Origin: JAPLXD01 sp041661585
GTDB lineage: Bacteria > Patescibacteriota > Minisyncoccia > Moranbacterales > UBA11712
Length of the DNA stretch: 14,511 nucleotides
Assembly: GCA_041661585.1 (NCBI GenBank)
Contig: JBAZUC010000016.1
Span: 1 to 14,511, forward strand
Reading direction: 5' to 3'
Shown: piece after piece, positions 1-6,486 of the stretch
How positions within the stretch are numbered: the stretch's first letter is position 1
Layout: each line of letters starts with the position of its first letter
Notes under the pieces: model-generated
Databases searched by the model: none
The model's input: the letters and a program-made list of their open reading frames with translations, nothing else
What the model was told of the DNA's origin: nothing
Position numbers and translations under genes: made by a program

Positions 1-735
1 GTGAAATTCTATGAAAGTATTTTGGACGCCAAAATCATGCCGATGAAAACGATTCGTGAGGCGGAAGCGGCCAAAATCATTGAAAATTCTTTCCGGGACG
101 TCAATATCGCTTTCGTGAACGAACTTGCCAAATCTTTTGATCTCATGGGAATTGACATTGTCAACGTCATCAAAGGCGCCGCGACAAAGCCTTTTGCTTT
201 CATGCCTCATTGGCCGAGCCGAGGAGTGGGCGGACATTGCATTCCGGTTGATCCGTATTATCTCATTGAAAAAGCCAAGGAAAATGATTTCGACCACAAG
301 TTTTTGCGGTCTGCGCGCGCGATCAACAATAGCATGCCGGCCTATACCGTCGAAATTTTGCAGGAGATGCTCAATCAGGTCGAAAAATCGATCAAGGGGA
401 CGAATATTGGCGTTTTAGGCGTTTCGTACAAAGCCAACGTCGGTGATCTGCGCGAAAGCCCGGCGCGCAAGGTCATTGAAATTCTTGAAAAGCATGGGGC
501 AAAGCTTCATATCTTTGATCCGTATCTGCCGGAGCATTCCAATGCGAAAAATATAGACGAATTGCTTGAAAAGTCTGAAGCCGTTGTCTTGCTCACGAAT
601 CACAAAGAATTTTTGGAAATAAAGCCGGAAAAATATAAAAAAAATAGCATAAGATCCATTTTGGACGGCATGAATTGCCTGGACAAGGAAGAATTTCTCA
701 AAGCAGGGTTGATCTTCAAAGGCATAGGGCGATAG
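1..735 (+). CDS. UDP-N-acetyl-sugar 6-dehydrogenase (WbpA/WecC-like), 5'-truncated by window edge
   Basis: This is the C-terminal 244 residues of a nucleotide-sugar dehydrogenase, an NAD-dependent enzyme that oxidises C6 of a UDP-sugar to a uronic acid for surface polysaccharide. The family is normally about 420-440 residues, so the N-terminal NAD-binding Rossmann domain lies upstream of the window. The GTG at base 1 is therefore read as an internal Val codon, not a start. Visible are the central helix with AAKIIENSFRDVN (catalytic Lys25 and Asn29), the signature GVGGHCIPVDPYYL with nucleophile Cys80 and Asp84, and the C-terminal substrate-binding domain from about residue 130 (GVLGVSYKANVGDLRESPA, then FDPYLPE). 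The GGHCIPVDPYYL form resembles the UDP-GlcNAc/UDP-ManNAc dehydrogenases (WbpA, WecC, TviB) more than UDP-glucose dehydrogenase. The exact sugar cannot be set from this fragment. It ends 59 nt before the next gene, which has its own promoter. Confidence 0.92.
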   Translation: MKFYESILDAKIMPMKTIREAEAAKIIENSFRDVNIAFVNELAKSFDLMGIDIVNVIKGAATKPFAFMPHWPSRGVGGHCIPVDPYYLIEKAKENDFDHKFLRSARAINNSMPAYTVEILQEMLNQVEKSIKGTNIGVLGVSYKANVGDLRESPARKVIEILEKHGAKLHIFDPYLPEHSNAKNIDELLEKSEAVVLLTNHKEFLEIKPEKYKKNSIRSILDGMNCLDKEEFLKAGLIFKGIGR

Positions 736-739
736 AGAG

Positions 740-767
740 TTGTTTTTACTGAAAAATCTGGTATAAT
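740..767 (+). promoter_or_regulatory. Sigma70-type promoter with extended -10 upstream of the tandem-receiver gene
   Basis: The -35-like TTGTTT (740-745) is followed by a 16-nt spacer and a perfect TATAAT (762-767). TG at 759-760 makes an extended TGnTATAAT -10. The predicted start near 774 gives a leader of about 20 nt before the ATG at 795. It lies in the 59-nt gap after the sugar dehydrogenase gene and probably drives the response regulator, aspS and the MFS gene, which are separated by only 2 nt each. Confidence 0.72.
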
Positions 768-794
768 GAAGCTACAAACGCTAAGAATAAATCT

Positions 795-1613
795 ATGCAT
801 AAAATAATTGTCGTCGAGGATGATCCGATGCTCGGGGAAATATATGAGAAAAAATTTCTTGAAGCCGGTTTTGAGATGAGATTGGTGACCAGCGGCAAAG
901 CGGTCGAGGGCGAAGTGGCAAATTTTCAGCCGGAAATGGTACTTTTGGACATTGTTCTTCCTGATATGGACGGATATGAAATCTTGGAAGCTCTATCCAA
1001 AAACAATGCCACTCGATCTGTCCCCACCTATGTTTTCAGCAATTTGAGCGCGAAAGAGGATATCGAGCGGGCAACCAGTCTTGGCGCGAAAGGTTTCATC
1101 ACAAAATCAAGTTTCACTCCGACTCAGTTGGTTGAGGAAGTGAAAAAAATTCTGGGGAGCGCTCCTGCGGAAAATATTCCCGCGGCAACCGTTCCAACTT
1201 CAAGCGGCGCCGAAAAAACAATTTCAAACCAAAAAGAATCCAGTGGCCACAAAATTCTGATCATTGAAGACGAAGATGTTTTCATTGAAATGTTTGGCGA
1301 CAAGCTGAAGCAGGAAGGCTTTGAGGTTGTTTCGGCTAAAAACGGAAAATGGGGACTCAAAGAAGCGGAAAACGGCGGATTTGCTTGTATACTTCTTGAT
1401 ATGATGATGCCGGCGATGAACAGATATGAGGCTGTCAAAGAACTGCGCGCGAACGAAAAAACAAAAGAGACACCGATCATCATTCTTTCCAATTCCGCTC
1501 TTGACAGCGAAGTTCAGCAGGCGCTCGAACTTGGAGCGAATGAGTATTATATCAAAACCCAGGTAACCCCCGGCGAAGTGGCGGACAGAGTGAAAGACTT
1601 GATCAAACAATAG
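795..1613 (+). CDS. Tandem receiver-domain (REC-REC) response regulator
   Basis: The 272-residue protein consists of two CheY-like receiver domains joined by a flexible linker (about 121-150, rich in Ala, Pro, Ser, Thr). REC1 (1-120) has the acidic cluster E8-D9-D10, phospho-acceptor D52 in LLDIVLPDMDGYE, Ser82 at the conserved Thr/Ser position and Lys104. REC2 (152-272) has E158-D159-E160, D202 in LLDMMMPAMNRYE, Ser232 and Lys254. All phosphorylation residues are thus present in both domains. REC2 has Asn-Arg where the usual motif reads Asp-Gly after the phospho-Asp loop. There is no DNA-binding, GGDEF or other output domain, so it probably acts by protein contact or as a phosphorelay element. 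No histidine kinase is nearby and the partner is unknown. No clear ribosome-binding site precedes the ATG. The following gene starts 2 nt after its stop. Confidence 0.9.
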   Translation: MHKIIVVEDDPMLGEIYEKKFLEAGFEMRLVTSGKAVEGEVANFQPEMVLLDIVLPDMDGYEILEALSKNNATRSVPTYVFSNLSAKEDIERATSLGAKGFITKSSFTPTQLVEEVKKILGSAPAENIPAATVPTSSGAEKTISNQKESSGHKILIIEDEDVFIEMFGDKLKQEGFEVVSAKNGKWGLKEAENGGFACILLDMMMPAMNRYEAVKELRANEKTKETPIIILSNSALDSEVQQALELGANEYYIKTQVTPGEVADRVKDLIKQ

Positions 1614-1615
1614 AT

Positions 1616-2932
1616 ATGGAGCGAACTCTGATTGCAGGAACAACGAATAAAATTGGCGAAACCGTGAAAATTTCCGGCTGGGTGAAAACCCGCCGCGACC
1701 ACGGAAAAATTATTTTTATCGACCTGCGCGACCGGTCGGGTGTTTTGCAATGTGTGATCACGCCGGGAACGAAGGATTATGAAGAATTCAAAAAGATTCG
1801 GCCGCAATGGGTTTTGAGTTTCATCGGTAATATCAAAGAACGACCGGAAAAATTAATAAACTCCGAAATGAGTACCGGAAAAATTGAAATGGACGTTCAG
1901 GAATTTGAAGTGTTGTCCGAAGCGCAAGAGCTGCCGGTCGACATTTCTGCCGATGATATGAATATTCACATTGAAACTCTTCTCGACAATCGGAATTTGA
2001 CCATTCGCAACGAAAAAGTTGGCGCTATTTTCAAGGTCTATGGCGAAGTTCTCGCGAGCTATGTCGACTATCTGCGCAGTCAAAATTTTTTGGAAATCAA
2101 GACACCAAAACTTCTTTCGGCTTGCACGGAAGGAGGAGCGGAATTTTTCAAAGTGAAATATTTTGAAAAAGAAGCCTATCTTGCCCAAAGCCCGCAATTC
2201 TATAAGCAAGCTGGAGTTGGAGCTTTTGAGCGTGTTTTTGAAGTTGGATCAGTGTTTCGCGCCGAACCGCACTTCACCAGCCGTCATGTCAACGAATATA
2301 TTGGAATGGATGCCGAAATGGGGTTCATTGACGGTCCAGAAGAGGTGATGGATGCCCTTGAAGAAACAATGAAGCATGTATTGCAAAGCGTGAAGGAAAA
2401 ATGCGCGGAAGAATTGAAAATTTATAAAGTTGATGTTGAAATTCCGGAAAAATTTCCCAGAGTCAAATTTTCCGAGGCCCTCGAAATCCTCAAAAAAGAA
2501 TTTGGCAAAGTTATGGAAGGAAATGACATTGATCCGGAAGGCGAGCGGCTCATTTGCGAGTGGGCGAAAAAAGAAAAAGGCAGCGATTTCATATTCCTCA
2601 CCAACTATCCCTGGATGATCCGGCCGATGTATATTATGCCCGATCCGGAAAATCCAAAAGAGACTTTCGGTTTTGATCTTTTGTATCGCGGAATTGAGAT
2701 CGCATCCGGCGGACAAAGAATTCACGATTATGACCAGCTGGTCGAAAATATGAAAAAGAAGAATCTCAATCCTGACGATTTCAAGAATTATCTTGAAATT
2801 TTCCGCTATGGTATCCCTCCTCACGGAGGCTGGGGATTGGGCAGCGAGAGAATTGTCCAAAAAATTCTCGGACTCAAAAGCATCAAGGAAGCTATTCTCT
2901 TTCCGCGTGATGTGAAAAGGCTCACGCCGTAA
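1616..2932 (+). CDS. aspS: Aspartate--tRNA ligase, archaeal/short type (AspS2)
   Basis: This class II aminoacyl-tRNA synthetase charges tRNA with aspartate in the cytoplasm. It has 438 residues and lacks the inserted GAD domain of the roughly 590-residue standard bacterial AspRS. The N-terminal OB-fold anticodon-binding domain covers about 15-105 (GWVKTRRDHGKIIFIDLRDR). The catalytic core follows: motif 1 near FLEIKTPKL (158-166), the Asp-AMP region TEGGAEFF and QSPQFYKQ, motif 2 FRAEPHFTSRHVNEY (214-228), the AspRS hallmark SGGQRIHDYD (364-373, where AsnRS differs), and motif 3 GGWGLGSERIVQKIL (404-418). The C-terminus LFPRDVKRLTP matches archaeal AspRS as I recall it. Such enzymes can be discriminating or non-discriminating (also making Asp-tRNA-Asn). 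The residue after GWV is Lys, which does not match the recalled diagnostic residues, so I leave that open. The gene starts 2 nt after the receiver gene and is probably co-transcribed with it. Confidence 0.95.
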   Translation: MERTLIAGTTNKIGETVKISGWVKTRRDHGKIIFIDLRDRSGVLQCVITPGTKDYEEFKKIRPQWVLSFIGNIKERPEKLINSEMSTGKIEMDVQEFEVLSEAQELPVDISADDMNIHIETLLDNRNLTIRNEKVGAIFKVYGEVLASYVDYLRSQNFLEIKTPKLLSACTEGGAEFFKVKYFEKEAYLAQSPQFYKQAGVGAFERVFEVGSVFRAEPHFTSRHVNEYIGMDAEMGFIDGPEEVMDALEETMKHVLQSVKEKCAEELKIYKVDVEIPEKFPRVKFSEALEILKKEFGKVMEGNDIDPEGERLICEWAKKEKGSDFIFLTNYPWMIRPMYIMPDPENPKETFGFDLLYRGIEIASGGQRIHDYDQLVENMKKKNLNPDDFKNYLEIFRYGIPPHGGWGLGSERIVQKILGLKSIKEAILFPRDVKRLTP

Positions 2933-2934
2933 AA

Positions 2935-4128
2935 ATGAAGCAAAAACACAAAGAAAAATTGAACAATCCGGCGATTCGAACGCTGGATATTTCCTCTTTC
3001 ATACTCGGAATTTCAGCCGCGTTGATTCTCTATCTCGAGTCGGACTACTTCAAAACTGCCACAAAAAGTGAAAACGTGACGGTTTTTTTTATTGTTGCCT
3101 ATGCGATCACGCTAGTTTTGATCTTCAATTGGCACCGCCTGGTGAGAAGATTTGGGAAAAAGAATGTTTTTTTGGGGAATCTTTTTGCGAAAGCTTTGGT
3201 CGTGTTGATGCTGGCCAATCTTTCGGTCGGGAAAATAGGCATTGTTCTTTTGATGGGATATATCATTCTGACAGTCCTTTCTTGGATCGATTTAGATATT
3301 CTTTTGGAGACCTGTTCACGAGATCACAAGACAGGACGTATCCGGGGCACATATCTCACTATTATGAATGCGGGCTATCTTGTCGCCCCGTTTTTTGCCG
3401 GTATAATTCTCAACAGATACGGATTTCAACCCGTATTCCTCGCCGCCGCGCTGCTCATTTTGTCCGTTTGGCTGATTTGTTTTTTTAAACTTCGGGATAT
3501 CGACGGAAGTCAGATCAGAGGGGTTGATTTCATGAGTCTGCTGCGAAAATTGTCCGGACGGAAAAATGTTTTGCGGATATATTACGTTTCCTTTCTCCTC
3601 GAGTTTTTCTATGCCCTGATGATCATTTATACACCACTTTACCTTCTCGATCTCGGATTTTCATGGGTGGATATTGGAAAAATGTTCACGGTGATGCTGA
3701 TCCCTTTTGTTCTTTTGCAATATCCGGCCGGATATCTCGCGGACAAAAAATTTGAGGAGCGGGATATGATCATTTTTTCGCTGATCTTGATGGCCCTTTC
3801 AACGCTCGCAATATTTTTTCTCTCTTCAAAAAGCGTGATCTTGTGGGCTTTGATTTTGTTTTGCACCCGCATCGGGGCGAGCCTCATCGAAATTTTGCGT
3901 GATTCATATTTCTACAAGCGAATTGATTGCCGCGACGTGGATATCATCAATTTTTTTCGCAGCGTCCGGCCGGCCGCGTATATAATCGGCCTTTTAATCG
4001 CTACTCCTGTTGTATATTTTTTTGAAATCCGCTTTGTTTTTCCCCTCATTTCCGTCGGCGTTCTCACCGGCATATTCGCCGCCAAAAATATGGTTTCGAG
4101 CCGGGTTCCGCCGCAAACAAAACGCTAA
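2935..4128 (+). CDS. MFS-type transporter, 12 predicted membrane segments
   Basis: The 397-residue protein is an integral membrane transporter of the major facilitator superfamily. Hydrophobic stretches suggest about 12 helices (near 17-35, 47-66, 77-95, 101-122, 141-160, 165-185, 213-233, 247-267, 278-296, 300-320, 346-362, 366-383). A basic N-terminus and a cytoplasmic loop at about 186-212 separate the two six-helix halves. A degenerate MFS motif A lies after helix 2 (HRLVRRFGKK, 68-77), and a clearer copy lies after helix 8 (GYLADKKFEERD, 266-277). These support the fold, but nothing visible sets the substrate. It begins 2 nt after the aspS stop and probably ends that transcript. No hairpin terminator is visible in the 71 nt before scpA. 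The same layout could fit a drug or metabolite exporter or a sugar permease. Confidence 0.82.
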   Translation: MKQKHKEKLNNPAIRTLDISSFILGISAALILYLESDYFKTATKSENVTVFFIVAYAITLVLIFNWHRLVRRFGKKNVFLGNLFAKALVVLMLANLSVGKIGIVLLMGYIILTVLSWIDLDILLETCSRDHKTGRIRGTYLTIMNAGYLVAPFFAGIILNRYGFQPVFLAAALLILSVWLICFFKLRDIDGSQIRGVDFMSLLRKLSGRKNVLRIYYVSFLLEFFYALMIIYTPLYLLDLGFSWVDIGKMFTVMLIPFVLLQYPAGYLADKKFEERDMIIFSLILMALSTLAIFFLSSKSVILWALILFCTRIGASLIEILRDSYFYKRIDCRDVDIINFFRSVRPAAYIIGLLIATPVVYFFEIRFVFPLISVGVLTGIFAAKNMVSSRVPPQTKR

Positions 4129-4159
4129 AATATCCCCCATTTAAGAGAAATATTCAAAG

Positions 4160-4188
4160 TTGATTTTTCGTGCCGTTCGTGGTACGAT
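4160..4188 (+). promoter_or_regulatory. Promoter of the scpA-scpB-dacA-mraY group, giving a near-leaderless mRNA
   Basis: TTGATT (4160-4165), a 17-nt spacer and TACGAT (4183-4188) with an upstream TG (4180-4181) form a good sigma70-like promoter with extended -10. The expected start near 4195 leaves only about 5 nt before the ATG at 4200 and no room for a Shine-Dalgarno site. It also argues against the in-frame GTG at 4170, which lies upstream of the -10 box. Confidence 0.6.
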
Positions 4189-4199
4189 TTTTGTATAAA

Positions 4200-4913
4200 A
4201 TGTTCAATGTTCAACTCGAAAAATTCGAAGGTCCTCTTGACTTGCTTCTCAAGCTGATTGAAGAGCAGAAACTTGATATCACGCGGCTCAACATCGCGAA
4301 AGTTGCCGATGACTATCTTGAATATATCCGCGGAAATGAAAGCATCGACCTTGAAAATCTGGCGGAATTCGTGGGCATTGCCTCAAGGATCATTCTCATC
4401 AAATCCCAAAGCATCCTTCCGACGATCGAGATCACGCCCGACGAGGAAAAAGAAATTGTCGATCTTGAGGAACGGCTCAAGGAATACCGCCTTTTCCGGG
4501 CGGCATCGGAAAAAATCGCCGAATTGCAAGGGAAAAAGAGATTCTTGTTTTCACGGGACTATCTTCTGGGAGTTTCATCCGTTTTTTCTCCGCCCAAGAG
4601 CCTGAATGTTTTTGACCTCAAAAAAGCGTTTTTGACGGTTGTTTCCGGAATAATCTTGCCGGAAAAATTGCCCGAGGAATCGGTCCAAAGGATAATCACA
4701 CTCGAAGAGAAAATTGACGAACTGAAAAATTCTTTGCAAAAAAGGGTTGAGACCAGCTTTCGCGAGATTAGCGGATCATCAAAAGACAAGGTTGAAGTGA
4801 TCGTCGCCTTTCTGGCAATGCTTGAAATGGTGAAGCAGCGGATAATCGAAGTTGAACAAACCGATATTTTTGAAGACATCAGAATAGCAAAAATAAATGT
4901 CTACTCCGAATAA
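4200..4913 (+). CDS. scpA: Segregation and condensation protein A (ScpA kleisin)
   Basis: ScpA is the kleisin subunit that bridges the SMC dimer and binds ScpB in the bacterial condensin that compacts and separates chromosomes. The 237-residue protein opens with the family signature FEGPLDLLLKLIEEQKLDI (9-27), followed by the SMC-neck-binding helical region (IAKVADDYLEYI). A middle linker follows, then a C-terminal winged helix (about 165-237) with VIVAFLAMLEMVKQ and QTDIFEDI, which fits the kleisin contact with the SMC head. I chose the ATG at 4200 because the homologous N-terminus starts here; a GTG at 4170 would add ten residues encoded across the promoter. The last 17 nt overlap scpB, suggesting translational coupling. 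smc itself is not in the window. Confidence 0.95.
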   Translation: MFNVQLEKFEGPLDLLLKLIEEQKLDITRLNIAKVADDYLEYIRGNESIDLENLAEFVGIASRIILIKSQSILPTIEITPDEEKEIVDLEERLKEYRLFRAASEKIAELQGKKRFLFSRDYLLGVSSVFSPPKSLNVFDLKKAFLTVVSGIILPEKLPEESVQRIITLEEKIDELKNSLQKRVETSFREISGSSKDKVEVIVAFLAMLEMVKQRIIEVEQTDIFEDIRIAKINVYSE

Positions 4914-5451
4914 ATTGAAATCAGTTCTCGAAAGTCTGCTTTTCGTCTCCGGAGAGCCGCTGAAGCTCGCAAAAATCGCCAAGATTTGCAATGTCTCAAA
5001 GAGCGAAGTTGCGGGTGTTGTTGAAGAACTCAATGATGATTACAAAAACAGCGAAAGGGGATTTGCAATCATATGCAAAGACGACTCTGTCCAGCTCGCG
5101 ACCAATCCGGAAAATTCGCAAACTGTCAGCCAATTAGTGAGTGGGGAACTGGGATCCGAACTTTCAAGGTCGGCGCTTGAAGTGCTTTCCATTGTGGCCT
5201 ATCGCGGGCCGATCACAAGAGTGCAGATCGAAATCATCCGAGGAGTGAATTGTAGCTATGTCCTGCGAACTTTGCTTATCAAAGGACTCATCGAACGCAA
5301 AGAAACCGCTGATATTCGGGGATTTTTGTACGAAATTTCGTTTGATTTCTTGAAAAGCCTGGGAGTGACAAGCGTGAAAGAACTGCCGGACTGGGAAGAA
5401 TTGTCAAAAAATGAAAAAGTGAAAGAATTGTTAAGCGAAACAGCCGGTTAA
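4897..5451 (+). CDS. scpB: Segregation and condensation protein B (ScpB)
   Basis: ScpB is the dimeric winged-helix (kite) subunit that binds the central part of ScpA in SMC-ScpAB condensin. Its 184 residues fit the family's usual length of about 180-200. The first winged helix covers about 5-80 (LESLLFVSGEPLKLAKIAKI). The second covers about 85-165, with the family core LSRSALEVLSIVAYRGPITRVQIEIIRGV and a recognition stretch LRTLLIKGLIERKE. The C-terminal FLKSLGVTSVKELPDW is also typical. The usual GRP-x-LY wing motif is reduced to RGFLYEIS, a minor deviation. The ATG lies inside the 3' end of scpA (17-nt overlap), so the two proteins are probably made in coupled fashion. The D,D-carboxypeptidase gene starts 8 nt after its stop. 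Confidence 0.94.
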   Translation: MSTPNKLKSVLESLLFVSGEPLKLAKIAKICNVSKSEVAGVVEELNDDYKNSERGFAIICKDDSVQLATNPENSQTVSQLVSGELGSELSRSALEVLSIVAYRGPITRVQIEIIRGVNCSYVLRTLLIKGLIERKETADIRGFLYEISFDFLKSLGVTSVKELPDWEELSKNEKVKELLSETAG

Positions 5452-5459
5452 ATTATATT

Positions 5460-6482
5460 ATGAGCGTTCTGGCAACAACATTGACCATACTCTTTCTCCC
5501 CGCCCAGTTTTTCTTCGCCGGCGTTTTTTTGAAGCCGCAAAGCCAGCCGATCGCGACAACGGAAAAAGTGGAAGGCGCTTCGGACAGCAAAGTTGAAATC
5601 AGTGTTGCGTCCTTCAAAGATGCGATTGACGGCCAAGGAAAAAATGAAACCGCTCTCGGCGAATCGGGATTTGTTCCTCAAAGAAAAGATAATTATGCTG
5701 AAACAAAAGTTCTTGCCGGATCGTCTGTTGTCATTGATGTTGATTCTGGTGCGATCCTTCACTACGACAAGGGACGCGCCGAGGCGCCGATCGCCTCGCT
5801 CACAAAAATAATGACTGCCGTTTTGATCATGGAGAAAGTGCCCGATCTCAATGAAGTTGTGACGATCGACAGCGAAGCAATTTCCGCTGACGGAACAAAG
5901 GTTGGCTGCCCCACAAGTGTTCTGTGCACCACTGAACGGCTTCACAACGGCGAACAAGTCACCGCGGGCGATCTCATGACGGCCATGCTCATTGACAGCG
6001 CCAACGATGCTGCCGTTGCCCTTGGAAAGCATATAGCGGGTTCTCAAGAGGCTTTTGGGGAGATGATGAACGAGAAAGCGGCAGAGTTGAACCTCGGAGA
6101 TTCCCATTTTTGCAATCCTTCCGGACTCGATGTTCCTGGATGCTACTCATCGGCGTATGATTTGGCCCGTATTGCCGCGTATTCGATGAAATATGACACG
6201 ATCTGGAGAATAATGAAAACACAGGAAACCAGTGTGAGATCCTGCGACGGAAAATATGAGCATTTCCTCAAAAACACGGATGTTTTGCTTGGGCAAGTCC
6301 CAAACTGCCTTGGAGGGAAAACCGGTTTCACCTATAATGCCGGAAAGTCCCTGATGCTTGCCGCCACCGATCCGGAAACCGAAAAACACAAGATCATTGC
6401 CGTGATCTTGAACGACAATAATCGCTGGGAAGATATGAAAAAATTGGTCGACTGGACATTTTCTAATTATGAATGGAAATAA
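5460..6482 (+). CDS. dacA: D-alanyl-D-alanine carboxypeptidase (peptidase S11, DacA/PBP5-like)
   Basis: This penicillin-binding serine peptidase trims the terminal D-Ala from peptidoglycan pentapeptides outside the cytoplasmic membrane. In its 340 residues the three active-site motifs are complete: S113-L-T-K116 (nucleophile and general base), S180-A-N182 and K287-T-G289. An N-terminal hydrophobic stretch (about 3-24) should act as signal peptide or membrane anchor, followed by a polar linker to about residue 85. The C-terminal beta-rich domain of E. coli PBP5 is absent. Two oddities are visible. The N-terminus has no Lys or Arg before residue 25. Six cysteines (150, 156, 218, 228, 262, 283) all lie in the catalytic domain in three close pairs, suggesting disulfides. 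It sits 8 nt after scpB and its last bases may overlap mraY, placing it with cell-wall synthesis. Confidence 0.93.
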   Translation: MSVLATTLTILFLPAQFFFAGVFLKPQSQPIATTEKVEGASDSKVEISVASFKDAIDGQGKNETALGESGFVPQRKDNYAETKVLAGSSVVIDVDSGAILHYDKGRAEAPIASLTKIMTAVLIMEKVPDLNEVVTIDSEAISADGTKVGCPTSVLCTTERLHNGEQVTAGDLMTAMLIDSANDAAVALGKHIAGSQEAFGEMMNEKAAELNLGDSHFCNPSGLDVPGCYSSAYDLARIAAYSMKYDTIWRIMKTQETSVRSCDGKYEHFLKNTDVLLGQVPNCLGGKTGFTYNAGKSLMLAATDPETEKHKIIAVILNDNNRWEDMKKLVDWTFSNYEWK

Positions 6483-6486
6483 TTTT

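Noticed and set aside
2249..2860. Minus-strand open frame of 203 codons
   Set aside because: It lies wholly antisense to the conserved catalytic core of aspS, has no recognisable domain, and its composition mirrors the sense codons.
4170..4199. Upstream GTG start for scpA
   Set aside because: The family N-terminus begins at the Met at 4200, and a good -10 box lies between the GTG and that ATG.
4129..4199. Possible terminator after the MFS gene
   Set aside because: No stable GC hairpin followed by a T-run could be found by eye in these 71 nt.
5448..6107. Minus-strand open frame of 219 codons
   Set aside because: It is antisense to the dacA gene with its intact SxxK and SxN motifs, and shows no family signature.
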